Part shown: positions 35,828 to 45,150 of the stretch, piece after piece
Layout of the letters: each line of letters opens with the position of its first letter
Position numbering within the stretch: the first letter of the stretch is position 1
NCBI RefSeq assembly: GCF_900128905.1
Contig: NZ_FQTV01000013.1
Location: 62,001-126,000, forward strand
Source: Bacteroides luti
Lineage (GTDB): Bacteria; Bacteroidota; Bacteroidia; Bacteroidales; Bacteroidaceae
Direction: 5' to 3'
DNA: 64,000 bases
Notes under the pieces: generated by a model
Seen by the model: only the letters and a program-made list of their open reading frames with translations
Database searches by the model: none
Told to the model about the DNA's origin: nothing
Position numbers and translations under genes: made by a program

Positions 35828-35879
35828 CATAAAAACTGGTTAGGGGATAAAAATTGTTATATTGATTAATTAGAGTATT

Positions 35880-37511
35880 TTATGCAAGGAATGCTGCAAT
35901 ATCTTCATCAACACTACTAATTCCACCAATTCCAAAGTTTTCTACCAATACTTTTGTTACGTTTGGTGAAAGGAATGCAGGAAGAGTAGGACCAAGGTGA
36001 ATCTTTTTCACTCCCAAATGAAGCAGTGCAAGCAATACGATAACTGCCTTCTGTTCGTACCATGCGATGTTGTATATGATTGGAAGATCGTTTATATCTT
36101 CAAGTTCAAATACTTCTTTCAACTTCATTGCGATTACAGCCAGTGAGTAACTGTCGTTACATTGTCCGGCATCGAGCACGCGAGGAATTCCGTTGATATC
36201 ACCCAGAGGAAGTTTGTTATAACGATACTTAGCACAACCGGCAGTAAGGATCACTGTGTCTTTAGGTAATTTTTCTGCAAACTCAGTATAGTAACTGCGG
36301 CTCTTCATTCTTCCGTCGCAACCTGCCATTACAAAGAATTTGCTGATAGCTCCACTCTTAACTGCATCCACAACTTTATCTGCCAAAGCAAGAACCTGAG
36401 CGTGTGCAAATCCACCCACAATCTTTCCACTCTCAATTTCTGTAGGTGGCTGACAGGTTTTAGCGTGTGCAATAATAGCAGAGAAATCTTTTGGCTGACC
36501 ATTTACACGTGCCGGAATGTGAGTAGCTCCTTCAAGGCCGCTGGCTCCTGTTGTGTAGATACGATCTTTGTATGTAGCATTCTTAGTAGGAGGAACAATA
36601 CAATTGGTTGTAAACAGTACCGGACCGTTGAATGTTTCGAATTCTTCTTTTTGTTTCCACCATGCATTACCGTAGTTACCTACAAGGTGCTTGTATTTCT
36701 TCAATTCAGGATAGTAGTGCGCAGGAAGCATTTCGCTGTGAGTGTACACATCAACGCCTGTTCCTTCAGTTTGTTGAAGTAGTTCTTCAAGATCTTTGAG
36801 GTCGTGTCCGCTGATAAGGATACCAGGATTCTTGCCTACGCCGATGTTTACTTCAGATAATTCCGGATTTCCGTAGTGACCGGTGTTGGCTGCATCAAGC
36901 TGTGCCATAGCAGTAACACCATATTTTCCTGTTTCCAGAGTTAAAGCGATTAACTCGTTTGCACTGATATCGTTTCTTGTGATTTCTGCAAGGGCGTGTT
37001 GCATAAATGCAAAGAGATCTGCATTTTCATTGTCCAGATTCCATGCATGTTCCACGTAAGCAGCCATACCTTTAATACCATAATGTACAAGTTCTTTCAA
37101 TGAACGGATGTCTTCATCCTGATTACGAAGTACACCTACAGTTTTAGACTTTTCTTCGAATTCACTTTCGTTACCATCCCATGTACATTCATCCGGAGGA
37201 TTTGGAAGAGAAACCTGCTTAGCCAGCTCTTTCTTTAAAGCAAGTCCGCTCTTTATTTTTTCTATAATAGCCTGCTTGTCGAAGTTTGCATTGGTAATGG
37301 TCATAAATAATCCGTCGAATACAAACTTATCGGCTTCAGAAGAAGGAGTGCCAGCCTTGCGCAATTCCTGATTGTAAACCGCAACACCACGTACTACAAA
37401 CAAAAGAAGGTCTTGCATATTAGCTACTTCGGGAGTTTTACCACAAACACCACTCAAAGTACACCCGGTACCTTTTGAAGCTTCCTGACATTGAAAACAG
37501 AACATACTCAT
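35880..37511 (-). CDS. hcp: Hybrid cluster protein (hydroxylamine/NO reductase)
   Basis: The 543-residue cytoplasmic enzyme starts with the Fe-S cysteines in [19 protein letters not shown], the CxxC arrangement of class I Hcp. Hybrid-cluster ligands are recognisable in [51 protein letters not shown] and [12 protein letters not shown]. It reduces hydroxylamine and, from current knowledge of the family, nitric oxide. Its promoter has a TGTAAC-N4-GTTACA palindrome placed as for a Crp/Fnr activator, and a Crp/Fnr gene lies two genes upstream. Identification is secure. Confidence 0.96.
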   Translation of the reverse strand: MSMFCFQCQEASKGTGCTLSGVCGKTPEVANMQDLLLFVVRGVAVYNQELRKAGTPSSEADKFVFDGLFMTITNANFDKQAIIEKIKSGLALKKELAKQVSLPNPPDECTWDGNESEFEEKSKTVGVLRNQDEDIRSLKELVHYGIKGMAAYVEHAWNLDNENADLFAFMQHALAEITRNDISANELIALTLETGKYGVTAMAQLDAANTGHYGNPELSEVNIGVGKNPGILISGHDLKDLEELLQQTEGTGVDVYTHSEMLPAHYYPELKKYKHLVGNYGNAWWKQKEEFETFNGPVLFTTNCIVPPTKNATYKDRIYTTGASGLEGATHIPARVNGQPKDFSAIIAHAKTCQPPTEIESGKIVGGFAHAQVLALADKVVDAVKSGAISKFFVMAGCDGRMKSRSYYTEFAEKLPKDTVILTAGCAKYRYNKLPLGDINGIPRVLDAGQCNDSYSLAVIAMKLKEVFELEDINDLPIIYNIAWYEQKAVIVLLALLHLGVKKIHLGPTLPAFLSPNVTKVLVENFGIGGISSVDEDIAAFLA

Positions 37512-37554
37512 AATCTTATTACTTTTAGAAGTTAATTACTAATTTTTGATGTGA

Positions 37555-37562
37555 CAAAGATA
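37555..37562 (-). promoter_or_regulatory. -7 element of hcp
   Basis: The minus strand reads TATCTTTG, a match to TAnnTTTG, 44 bp upstream of the hcp ATG. Transcription should start near 37549. No good -33 is present, as expected for an activator-dependent promoter. Confidence 0.65.
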
Positions 37563-37584
37563 TGAGGTAGTGTAGAGGAAATTC

Positions 37585-37600
37585 TGTAACCAATGTTACA
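37585..37600 (-). promoter_or_regulatory. Putative Crp/Fnr-family (HcpR-like) operator of hcp
   Basis: TGTAAC and GTTACA flank CAAT in a perfect 6-4-6 inverted repeat. Its centre is about 43 bp upstream of the predicted start of transcription, close to the -41.5 of class II Crp/Fnr activators. The likely binder is the regulator encoded at 38167-38832. Confidence 0.65.
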
Positions 37601-37638
37601 ACAGTGAAAATTTATTTTTTTATTTCATAGATAAACGA

Positions 37639-38121
37639 TTAATTGTGCTTATCAGATTCTATTAATTCTTTAATTTCGTTGATATGTAAATTAAGATGGT
37701 CGAGATAACCGGTAATCATCTCTTGCAATGAAACTTTATTTCCCTCGAAGTCTGTCCAGGAGTTTTTTAAAGCTAAGAAATCAACCTGATTAATAATTTG
37801 AATAATGTGCAGGTTGTAGAATTTCCAAAGCTGAATAAGGTTGTGCCAATTGGATTCCTGATAATTCTGAATAGTAATCCAGAGATCATTATCTTGCCTG
37901 TAATCAGGAAACACAAGTTCTTTATTATATTGAAGACGTACCATGCGCTGATGATTATTTGAAGCAGAATCTACCAAGTGCCCCAGTATTTGCATAATGT
38001 TTCGGTTTTGCTTGTTTCGTCTCTCAGTGATAACTTCTTTTTCCAGAGAAGTTAATTTAGGTTCCCAAATCTCTATGATTTGAGTTATTCCCTTAGTAAT
38101 TTTAATAAAATCTGTTTTCAT
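37639..38121 (-). CDS. DinB-superfamily protein
   Basis: The 160-residue protein looks like a four-helix DinB/YfiT-type metal protein. The usual three histidine positions are suggested by LGHLVDSASNNHQR and YLDHLNLHINEI. This superfamily includes damage-induced proteins and thiol-dependent transferases; it is unrelated to DNA polymerase IV despite the name. It sits between the Crp/Fnr regulator (45 bp upstream) and hcp (127 bp downstream), so it may share the regulator's transcript. Enzymatic role unknown. Confidence 0.7.
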   Translation of the reverse strand: MKTDFIKITKGITQIIEIWEPKLTSLEKEVITERRNKQNRNIMQILGHLVDSASNNHQRMVRLQYNKELVFPDYRQDNDLWITIQNYQESNWHNLIQLWKFYNLHIIQIINQVDFLALKNSWTDFEGNKVSLQEMITGYLDHLNLHINEIKELIESDKHN

Positions 38122-38166
38122 ACTTTATAGAGATTAAGATGAATGGTTTCTTGTATAACAGATATT

Positions 38167-38832
38167 TTATTGAATAAGTTTTTTAAGTTTTTCCGGATTA
38201 AGAATAGTGATATGTTTCCTGTCAACAGATATAAGTCCTTCGTCCTGCATGTGCGCAAGTTCCCTTGCCAGTGACGGACGAGATACGCCAAAGTAATCGG
38301 CCATTTCCTGTTGCGAACGGTCCATTATAATTTTATTGCCAGCCGAAGCAGACAGCCGAAGAATGTAAGAAGCAAGTTTTTGCTTGATACTTTTAAACGA
38401 GAGAAAGAATAACTTATCCGAGAGCGTTTTGGCATAATTTGCCGATGTATTCAGATAGTTTTCCAGGAACAGTTTGTTGCGTTGAAAAAGCAACAATACA
38501 CTTTCCTTGGGAATAAACAAGGCATCGACTTCTTCGTTGGCAGTAACCTCTACCGGGTATTTGTTTTCTGTTCCGAAAAGAAATAAAGGAGCCAAAGCTC
38601 GTGGTGCGCCAATATCTTCAATCTTTATCAGTTTACCTGAATAATCAATCATTTCGCCCCTGACACTTCCCTTTAAAAGAATAATCAGCCTGTTACATGG
38701 GTCGCCCTGAAAGGCAAGAATATCTCCCTTTTTAAAATTCTTTATATGATAATTTATTCCCTCGAAATTATTTGTGAGTTCCTCAGGAGTAGTTCCTTTG
38801 AATAGTGGATTTTTTAGTAGTATGCTGATCAT
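38167..38832 (-). CDS. Crp/Fnr-family transcription regulator (HcpR-like)
   Basis: The 221-residue protein has a cyclic-nucleotide-type sensor barrel (about 15-125; FKKGDILAFQGDPCNRLIILLKGSVRGEMID) and a C-terminal winged helix (about 145-215; QQEMADYFGVSRPSLARELAHMQDEGLISV). It lacks Fnr-type cysteine clusters, so it may bind heme or another ligand, as reported for HcpR of Porphyromonas. Its position next to hcp and the palindrome at the hcp promoter argue that it activates hcp during nitrosative stress. The family is sure; the HcpR assignment is inference. Confidence 0.85.
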   Translation of the reverse strand: MISILLKNPLFKGTTPEELTNNFEGINYHIKNFKKGDILAFQGDPCNRLIILLKGSVRGEMIDYSGKLIKIEDIGAPRALAPLFLFGTENKYPVEVTANEEVDALFIPKESVLLLFQRNKLFLENYLNTSANYAKTLSDKLFFLSFKSIKQKLASYILRLSASAGNKIIMDRSQQEMADYFGVSRPSLARELAHMQDEGLISVDRKHITILNPEKLKKLIQ

Positions 38833-38942
38833 TTGTTTCTTTATAATAATAGTTCTCTGAATGAAAAACTTTACTACAAATATACAAATATTACGCTTGG
38901 TTGTACTTTAACCCAACTATTTTTCTCTTTTCTTCTAATATG

Positions 38943-40304
38943 CTAAACTACGGGCTGCTGATTTTTTGCTACTCTCCTGAAATGATAAACCAATATAAAT
39001 ATGGCTGTAACGAATGCCAGAAAATCTGATGTTACCATGCTCCACCACACTCCAGTTGTTCCAAAAAGCTGAGGGAAAAACAGCAGGCAGGGAAGCAAGT
39101 AAAGGAGTTGTCTTGAAAGCGACATAAATATGCTTATTTTTGCCTGTCCTATACTCTGGAAAAAGTTGGAGATTACAATCTGACTTCCCACGAAAGGGAA
39201 TGCCAGGACAGAGATACGCAAACCGGTTGCAGCAATATGTATCAGTGTCTGTTCGCTTGTAAACATGGAAGATATGGTGTTGGGGAAGAATACACAGGAA
39301 ATGAAACCTATCATATTGATGGATACTCCCGAAATAATGCCCAACTTTAATGTACGTGTTACTCTATTTTGTAGATTGGCTCCATAATTATATCCAACGA
39401 TTGGTTGCATACCCATGGTGAGTCCCATAATAATCATCACGAAAAGCATAAGCACGCGATTTATGATGCCATAAGCTCCAATTGCCATGTCGCCGCCGCT
39501 TTTTTGCAGGATATTATTTATCACGATAACTATTCCGCATGCACAGACATTCATCAGGAACGGAGCCATACCAATGGAAAAGATATTCTTCACAATCCGG
39601 ATTCTTACTATGTGAAAGCCTTTCTGGAAGTGAACATAGTTTTCTTTGTTCATGAAGTGGTGAAGCACCCATACCATCCCGATGAATTGTGAGATGATGG
39701 TGGCCAGAGCGGCACCACGGATTCCCCAACGGAAATGGAAAATAAAGATGGGAGCTATGATTATATTAGCAACAACGGTAATCATGGACGAAAGCATGGC
39801 TTTCTTTGGATAACCGGTGGCACGCATTACGTTATTCAGACTTATCATTGTATATGATATTGGTGTACCCCAAAGGATTACCTGCATAAAGTCGCGTGCA
39901 TAAGGCAGAGTTGTTGCACTTGCCCCGAAGAATATAAGGATTGGGTCCAGAAACAAAAGGAACAGTCCGCCGAAAAGAACGGAGTTAATAATGCAAAGCA
40001 TAAGTACAGTTCCCAGCACCTCTGTGGCACCGGCAAGATCTTTCTGCCCAAGACGGATGGAAGAGATGGTTGCTCCTCCGGTTCCCACCAACGTACAGAA
40101 CGCAATAACAAGGTTCATCAGCGGGAAGGATATGGCAAGCCCTGAGATAGCAATTGCACCCACACCGTGGCCAATGAATATACTGTCTATAATGTTATAC
40201 AATGAAGTTACCGTCATCCCTATAATAGCGGGGATTGAATATTGAAGCAATAATTTACCAATGCTCTCGGTTCCGAGAATGTGAGGGTTGTTCTTAACAG
40301 ACAT
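38943..40304 (-). CDS. MATE-family multidrug/cation exporter
   Basis: The 453-residue protein has twelve predicted membrane segments in two homologous halves. Family blocks include LLQYSIPAIIGMTVTSLYNIIDSIFIGHGVGAIAISGLAISFPLMNL at the N terminus and the QPIVGYNYGA motif in the second half. It should export cationic compounds using a sodium or proton gradient. It is divergent from the HAD phosphatase and has a textbook promoter. Substrate unknown. Confidence 0.93.
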   Translation of the reverse strand: MSVKNNPHILGTESIGKLLLQYSIPAIIGMTVTSLYNIIDSIFIGHGVGAIAISGLAISFPLMNLVIAFCTLVGTGGATISSIRLGQKDLAGATEVLGTVLMLCIINSVLFGGLFLLFLDPILIFFGASATTLPYARDFMQVILWGTPISYTMISLNNVMRATGYPKKAMLSSMITVVANIIIAPIFIFHFRWGIRGAALATIISQFIGMVWVLHHFMNKENYVHFQKGFHIVRIRIVKNIFSIGMAPFLMNVCACGIVIVINNILQKSGGDMAIGAYGIINRVLMLFVMIIMGLTMGMQPIVGYNYGANLQNRVTRTLKLGIISGVSINMIGFISCVFFPNTISSMFTSEQTLIHIAATGLRISVLAFPFVGSQIVISNFFQSIGQAKISIFMSLSRQLLYLLPCLLFFPQLFGTTGVWWSMVTSDFLAFVTAIFILVYHFRRVAKNQQPVV

Positions 40305-40332
40305 AAACGACTTTACATTTTTTTAAGTGCCG

Positions 40333-40361
40333 CAAAGGTACGAATTATTTGTCGCATTCAA
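40333..40361 (-). promoter_or_regulatory. Promoter of the MATE gene
   Basis: On the minus strand, TTG (40359-40361) and TACCTTTG (40333-40340) have an 18-bp spacer. The -7 ends 28 bp upstream of the ATG. This overlaps the divergent HAD promoter. Confidence 0.8.
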
Positions 40362-40379
40362 CTATTATTCGGACCTTTG
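40348..40379 (+). promoter_or_regulatory. Promoter of the HAD phosphatase gene
   Basis: TTTG (40348-40351) and GACCTTTG (40372-40379, one base off TAnnTTTG) have a 20-bp spacer, 24 bp upstream of the ATG. It interlocks with the opposite MATE promoter, so the two genes may compete for polymerase. Confidence 0.6.
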
Positions 40380-40403
40380 CAACGCAAAAATTATATATAG
40401 ATA

Positions 40404-41054
40404 ATGAAAGAAAGTAAAACGATTGCAGCTCTTTTTGATTTTGATGGTGTAGTAATGGACACAGAAACTCAGTATAGTATATTCTGGGGTGAACAGGGAC
40501 GTAAATATCGTCCGGATCTTCCTAACTTCGATCGAATCATTAAAGGACAAACATTGGTTCAGATTTATGATAAGTATTTCGAAGGCATGGAGAAAGAAAA
40601 GGAACAGATCAGCAAAGACTTGTTGCTTTTTGAAGAAAATATGGTATACGATTATATTCCCGGAGTACTCGATTTTATTGAAGATCTGAAGAAAAACGAT
40701 GTTAAGATGGCAGTTGTAACCAGTTCGGATATCAAGAAGATGGAGAATGTGTATCGTGCTCATCCTGAAGTTTTGGATATATTCGATTCTATTGTTACTG
40801 CAGATCTCTTTAAACAATCAAAACCAAATCCGGAATGCTTCCTTTTAGGTGCCGAAATTCTTGGATCTACTCCCGAAAATAGTTTTGTTTTCGAGGATTC
40901 TTTCCATGGCCTTCAGGCAGGAAATGCTGCCGGATCAACAGTTATCGGACTTGCAACTACAAATCCTCGCGAAGCAATTCAGGATAAAGCCGATTATGTA
41001 ATTGATGATTTTAAAGGTTTCACCTTCGATAAATTAATGTCTGTAAGAGGATAA
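40404..41054 (+). CDS. HAD-family phosphatase (beta-phosphoglucomutase-like)
   Basis: This 216-residue HAD hydrolase has the nucleophile motif LFDFDGVVMDTE (Asp14 and Asp16), motif II Thr/Ser in VVTSSD, the motif III Lys in KQSKPNPECFL and the acidic motif IV VFEDSFHGLQAG. The cap between motifs I and II is helical (C1 type), as in sugar-phosphate phosphatases and phosphoglucomutases. It should act on a small phosphorylated metabolite. It is divergent from the MATE gene. Substrate cannot be told. Confidence 0.9.
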   Translation: MKESKTIAALFDFDGVVMDTETQYSIFWGEQGRKYRPDLPNFDRIIKGQTLVQIYDKYFEGMEKEKEQISKDLLLFEENMVYDYIPGVLDFIEDLKKNDVKMAVVTSSDIKKMENVYRAHPEVLDIFDSIVTADLFKQSKPNPECFLLGAEILGSTPENSFVFEDSFHGLQAGNAAGSTVIGLATTNPREAIQDKADYVIDDFKGFTFDKLMSVRG

Positions 41055-41103
41055 TTTATTCAAAAGAATCATATTCTTTTTTAGACCCCCATATAAAGGT
41101 GCG

Positions 41104-41188
41104 TTTGATGTACATCTAAGCATGCGTTTGATGTATATCAAACACACCTTTAGATATACATCAAATATATCTTTAGATGTATATCAAA
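41104..41188. repeat. Array of four 16-bp palindromic repeats, 23-bp period (family 1, copy B)
   Basis: Units start at 41104, 41127, 41150 and 41173, steps of exactly 23 bp: TTTGATGTACATCTAA, TTTGATGTATATCAAA, TTAGATATACATCAAA and TTAGATGTATATCAAA. The first two are identical to units of the array at 18129-18235. The 7-bp spacers (GCATGCG, CACACCT, TATATCT) differ, so selection seems to act on the palindrome and the period. Confidence 0.88.
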
Positions 41189-41386
41189 CGAAAAATATTC
41201 CACCGGTAAATAAAAATCTCTCCCTTTATATTTAATATTGTAGCTCGTAACATTGTTAAATACCCGATTAAATAAAAAATCAACTTGTAACTGCTTTGAT
41301 TCTTACTTCCTTTTTTATAAAATGAACTTTTAATGTGATAAATGGTTTATTTTAATAGATTTCTTTTCTCTCTTAACTTTTAGCTG

Positions 41387-41394
41387 TACATTTG
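41387..41394 (+). promoter_or_regulatory. -7 element of panB
   Basis: TACATTTG followed by GC fits the Bacteroides -7 consensus, 26 bp upstream of the panB ATG. A -33 TTTG is not obvious. Confidence 0.55.
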
Positions 41395-41420
41395 CAGCAA
41401 TTTTTTAAAAATTTATAATT

Positions 41421-42242
41421 ATGGCTGGATATATTAATGAAGATACCAGAAAGGTGACAACTCACCGTCTGATTGAAATGAAACAAAAAGGAGAGAAAAT
41501 TTCAATGCTTACTGCCTATGACTACACTATGGCTCAGATTGTTGATGGTGCAGGAATGGATGTAATTTTGGTTGGAGACTCCGCTTCAAATACTATGGCC
41601 GGTAATGTAACCACTTTACCTATTACATTAGATCAGATGATTTACCATGGTAAATCAGTTGTTCGTGGCGTAAAACGTGCTATGGTTGTTGTCGATATGC
41701 CTTTTGGCTCTTATCAAGGTAATTCTTTTGAAGGACTTGCTTCGGCAATTCGTATAATGAAGGAATCTCATGCCGATGCTTTAAAGCTTGAAGGTGGTGA
41801 AGAGATTCTTGACTCTGTACATAAAATCCTTTCTGCCGGTATTCCTATTATGGGACACCTGGGATTGATGCCTCAATCAATTAATAAATACGGTACATAT
41901 ACAGTTCGTGCTAAGGATGATTTTGAAGCCGAAAAACTGGTTCGTGATGCTCACTTGCTTGAAGAAGCCGGATGCTTCGCTTTGGTTCTTGAAAAGATTC
42001 CTGCTACATTGGCAGAACGAGTAGCTAAAGAATTGACTATTCCTGTTATAGGTATTGGTGCTGGTGGTAAAGTTGATGGTCAGGTGCTTGTAATTCAGGA
42101 TATGCTGGGAATGAGCAAAGGATTCAGTCCTAAGTTCCTTCGTCGTTATGCTGATCTTCATACAATAATGACCGATGCTATCGGACAATACGTGGCAGAC
42201 GTAAAGAGTACTGACTTCCCTAACGAAAAAGAACAATACTAA
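41421..42242 (+). CDS. panB: 3-methyl-2-oxobutanoate hydroxymethyltransferase
   Basis: This 273-residue (beta/alpha)8 enzyme makes ketopantoate from 2-oxoisovalerate and 5,10-methylenetetrahydrofolate, the first committed step of pantothenate and coenzyme A synthesis. Family motifs are [19 protein letters not shown], the metal-binding [11 protein letters not shown] and [20 protein letters not shown] and the catalytic Glu in LVLEKIPA. Its length is normal. It is followed after 13 bp by an MFS transporter on the same strand. Identification is secure. Confidence 0.97.
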   Translation: MAGYINEDTRKVTTHRLIEMKQKGEKISMLTAYDYTMAQIVDGAGMDVILVGDSASNTMAGNVTTLPITLDQMIYHGKSVVRGVKRAMVVVDMPFGSYQGNSFEGLASAIRIMKESHADALKLEGGEEILDSVHKILSAGIPIMGHLGLMPQSINKYGTYTVRAKDDFEAEKLVRDAHLLEEAGCFALVLEKIPATLAERVAKELTIPVIGIGAGGKVDGQVLVIQDMLGMSKGFSPKFLRRYADLHTIMTDAIGQYVADVKSTDFPNEKEQY

Positions 42243-42255
42243 AATTCCTTTTCGT

Positions 42256-43437
42256 ATGTATACAGTTTCTACTGCAAAGTTGTGGACATCAAATTTTGTG
42301 TGGGCTTACATCAGTAATTTCCTGCTTTTCGTATCCCTCTACATGTTTCTGCCTATACTTCCCATGTATATGGTGGCAAAGTTTCCTTCTACAACCTTGG
42401 GCGAGGCCGGAATAGTGCTGGCTCTTTTTGCCGGAGCAATGTTTCTTGTCGGTCCCTTTTATAGTTATATAATAGATACATATAAGCGCAAAGATGTTTG
42501 TATGTTCTCTTTTCTGACTGTAATTGCCATTGTTGGAGGCTATTCATTGATAGGCTGTCTTTTCTGGATGGCTGTACTTAGAATTATACAGGGAGCTTTA
42601 TTTGGTATAACAACTGCAACAAGCAGTACTGTTGCTATTGATATCACTTCAACAACCCGTAGAAGTGAAGGAAACATTCATTTCAATTGGGCCGGACGCC
42701 TGGGAATGGCTTTTGGCCCGATGTTTGGATTGTTACTTTTTAGTTTTTCTGATTTGCAAACAGTTCTTTATGCATCTATAGCTGCTGGTTTTGCCGGATT
42801 TCTTTGTATGGCAATAATCAAAGTTCCGTTTCGTGCACCGATAGGAGCTAAAGCTTTTTCTACAGATCGTTTTCTTCTTTCCCGTGGATGGGTAACATCT
42901 GGCAATCTGGTTCTGATTTCTATAATCTTCGGAATGCTGATATCTACAATTAATGTGTATGCTGCTTCTATTAATCTGCAGTACGTTACTATTCGTTTCT
43001 TCGGTGCAATAGGTTTTGGCTTTATTCTTGCAATGATAGCCAACCGGGTTGTCTTCGTTGAGGCTGATTTCCGTGCAAGGATAGTAAGTGGGCTGATTCT
43101 GATAATTCTATCATTGTTATTGCTGATTACTCATTATAATGAGATATCTCTGATAACTTCAGGTGTATTGATTGGATTGGGATTTGGTTTGGCTGCTTCA
43201 GACTTTCTGGTATTGTTCGTGAATTTGTCCGAGCATTGTCAGCGTGGAACTGCGAATACAAATTATCTGCTGGCCTGGGAAGTTGGCGTAGGTATAGGAG
43301 TTGCCTTAGGATGTAATCTGGTGGAATCAGGCTCTTATATGATTGTATTTCAGGTAGGAATAATCTTTGCTGTAATTGCTTTATTATACTTCTTGCTATT
43401 TACAACAAAACACTTTGTAAAAAATAAGAAGAGATAA
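42256..43437 (+). CDS. Major facilitator superfamily transporter
   Basis: The 393-residue protein has about twelve membrane segments. The first half carries GPFYSYIIDTYKRKDV, the conserved loop 2-3 motif of the superfamily in modified form. The second half repeats the fold. It follows panB after 13 bp, so it is probably co-transcribed, but a link to pantothenate is not shown by sequence. It could export drugs or metabolites. It ends at a shared bidirectional terminator. Confidence 0.88.
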   Translation: MYTVSTAKLWTSNFVWAYISNFLLFVSLYMFLPILPMYMVAKFPSTTLGEAGIVLALFAGAMFLVGPFYSYIIDTYKRKDVCMFSFLTVIAIVGGYSLIGCLFWMAVLRIIQGALFGITTATSSTVAIDITSTTRRSEGNIHFNWAGRLGMAFGPMFGLLLFSFSDLQTVLYASIAAGFAGFLCMAIIKVPFRAPIGAKAFSTDRFLLSRGWVTSGNLVLISIIFGMLISTINVYAASINLQYVTIRFFGAIGFGFILAMIANRVVFVEADFRARIVSGLILIILSLLLLITHYNEISLITSGVLIGLGFGLAASDFLVLFVNLSEHCQRGTANTNYLLAWEVGVGIGVALGCNLVESGSYMIVFQVGIIFAVIALLYFLLFTTKHFVKNKKR

Positions 43438-43495
43438 TTATAAAGATACGTATAAGAAATATAAGTTAGGAATAGAACTATAAAAAGATAAATAA

Positions 43496-43527
43496 AAAAA
43501 CCGCGGAGTTAATTCTTCGCGGTTTTT
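43496..43527. terminator. Bidirectional terminator between MFS and DUF1573 genes
   Basis: AAAAACCGCG pairs perfectly with CGCGGTTTTT, 10 bp, between convergent genes. On the right it overlaps the end of the DUF1573 coding region. Confidence 0.85.
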
Positions 43528-43916
43528 GTTGTTTTAGGAGTCATTTCGCCTTTGATGTATAGTCTTACTAACTCAACTTTGGCGTTACTTCTAACTGTAA
43601 TACTTTTCCTGAATTCGCCAGGATATTTACCTGCGCCGTTATAAGTTACCAGAATAGTACCTTTTTTGCCCGGCATAATTGGTTCCTTGGTGTAATCAGG
43701 GATTGTACATCCGCATGAAGCTACAGCCTGGTTAATAACTAAAGGTGCATCTCCTGTGTTTGTGAAGGAAAATTCGCATCTTACTTTCGGACTGTCTTCA
43801 GAGAATGTACCGAAATCATGAGTTGTTTTGTCGAACGTAATCTCTGCCTGCTTTTGAGCAGAAGCATACGTAACCCCTACAAATAGGAGCATCAGTAAAA
43901 ATAATGTCTTTTTCAT
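43509..43916 (-). CDS. Exported DUF1573 protein
   Basis: The 135-residue protein has a signal peptide (cleavage near ASAQ) and one immunoglobulin-like DUF1573 domain: ITFDKTTHDFGTFSEDSPKVRCEFSFTNTGDAPLVINQAVASCGCTIPDYTKEPIMPGKKGTI in order, with the typical CGCT pair. These periplasmic proteins are common in Bacteroidetes and of unknown role. It is divergent from the galM-like gene. Confidence 0.92.
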   Translation of the reverse strand: MKKTLFLLMLLFVGVTYASAQKQAEITFDKTTHDFGTFSEDSPKVRCEFSFTNTGDAPLVINQAVASCGCTIPDYTKEPIMPGKKGTILVTYNGAGKYPGEFRKSITVRSNAKVELVRLYIKGEMTPKTTKTAKN

Positions 43917-43941
43917 CCTTGAATTTCATTTTTATGACATG

Positions 43942-43979
43942 CAAATTTAATAGTTATTCATCAATAATTACTATGTTTG
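43942..43979. promoter_or_regulatory. Divergent -7 elements for DUF1573 and galM-like genes
   Basis: TAAATTTG on the minus strand (43942-43949) is 26 bp upstream of the DUF1573 start. TATGTTTG on the plus strand (43972-43979) is 35 bp upstream of the galM-like start. Both match TAnnTTTG; -33 elements are poor. Confidence 0.5.
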
Positions 43980-44013
43980 TACATGAATTAACAAACTTAA
44001 AAACTATATAGCA

Positions 44014-45150
44014 GTGGTATACAAAAAAATAATACTTTCGTTGCTTGCAGTCTTTACACTTCTTACAGCTTGTAAATGTCATCAAGAGTTGTCACTTTCG
44101 GGACTTCGGTGCAAAGATTTCGATGCAAACGTAAATGGGCAGATTACGAAACTGTATGTTTTAAAAAACACTCATGGCATGGAAGTATGTATCACTAATT
44201 ATGGTGCAAGAGTTGTTTCTATTATGGCCCCAGATAGGAACGGGAGAATGGAAGACGTGGTATGTGGTTTCTCAAACATAAAAGACTATATTTCTCAGAA
44301 ACAAAATTTTGGAGCAACTATTGGTCGTTATGCAGGCCGCATTCTTAATTCTACTTTCAAAATTGATTCGGTTCAATACAAATTAAAACCAAATACCGGC
44401 ATTCATTCTGCTCATGGTGGCGATCCTGGCTTTGCTGCAAAAATCTGGCAAGCAGAACAAGTTGCCGGAAATGTGCTTCGTCTTAAATATCTGTCAGTAA
44501 ACGGTGAAAATGGTTTCCCCGGAAATCTTAATGTTAAAGTTATTTATACCTTGACTAATAATAACGAACTTGATATTGATTATACTGCAACAGTTACTGA
44601 TAGCCCTACAGTTGTGAATCTTACCCATCATTCTTTTTTCAATATTTCCGGTAACCTGAATACTACTGTAGAAAAACAACTACTTTATGTTAATGCAAAT
44701 GGTTATACTCCATATGATTCACTGAAATGTGTTACAGGAGAAATAGCTCCTGTTGCCGGTACTCCATTCGACTTTACTTCTCCACATTCTATAGGCGAGC
44801 GCATTAATGCAAATAACTCTCAACTTCAAGTAACAGGTGGATACGATCATACCTTTGTACTTAATACTCATGGGAAAGATACTTGCCTTGCTGCTAAATT
44901 AAAAGATCCTCAAAGTGGGAGAGTGCTTGAAGTTTATACAGACGAACCGGGATTACATGTATATACTGCCAATGGATTAAAAGGAAAACTTGTTGGTAAA
45001 GGTGGTATAGCTTATCAAACTAGAAATTCAATCTGTCTGGAAACGCTTCATTTTGCAGATAGTCCCAATAAACCTCAATTCCCAACTACAGTGCTTCGTC
45101 CTGGCCAGAAATATCGAAGCCATTGTATTTATCGCTTTATTGCTGAGTAG
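44014..45150 (+). CDS. galM: Aldose 1-epimerase (galactose mutarotase), lipoprotein form
   Basis: This 378-residue protein starts at a GTG; no ATG lies upstream before an in-frame stop. A lipobox is present (AVFTLLTAC, Cys18), so it should be anchored in the cell envelope. The mutarotase fold shows NYGARVVSIMAPDRNG, GATIGRYAGRI, the catalytic His in LTHHSFFNISG, GYDHTFVLN and the catalytic Glu in CLETLHFADSPN. It interconverts alpha and beta sugars. Bacteroides usually carry several such exported mutarotases beside glycan use. Its gene is alone here. Confidence 0.92.
   Translation: MVYKKIILSLLAVFTLLTACKCHQELSLSGLRCKDFDANVNGQITKLYVLKNTHGMEVCITNYGARVVSIMAPDRNGRMEDVVCGFSNIKDYISQKQNFGATIGRYAGRILNSTFKIDSVQYKLKPNTGIHSAHGGDPGFAAKIWQAEQVAGNVLRLKYLSVNGENGFPGNLNVKVIYTLTNNNELDIDYTATVTDSPTVVNLTHHSFFNISGNLNTTVEKQLLYVNANGYTPYDSLKCVTGEIAPVAGTPFDFTSPHSIGERINANNSQLQVTGGYDHTFVLNTHGKDTCLAAKLKDPQSGRVLEVYTDEPGLHVYTANGLKGKLVGKGGIAYQTRNSICLETLHFADSPNKPQFPTTVLRPGQKYRSHCIYRFIAE

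Larger units (their letters stand above)
41055..41420. other. Gap between HAD gene and panB with repeat array
   Basis: This 366-bp gap holds the second copy of the 23-bp-period palindrome array (41104-41188), followed by AT-rich DNA and the panB -7 element at 41387-41394. No gene. Confidence 0.75.

Noticed and set aside
40365..40817. Minus-strand ORF of 150 residues opposite the HAD gene
   Set aside because: It lies antisense to a clear HAD phosphatase gene with strong motifs, and its translation is low-complexity in Ile, Phe and His with no family likeness.
41247..41260. Second HcpR-like site upstream of panB
   Set aside because: GTAACATTGTTAAA keeps only the left half of TGTAAC-N4-GTTACA, and panB has no link to nitrosative stress.
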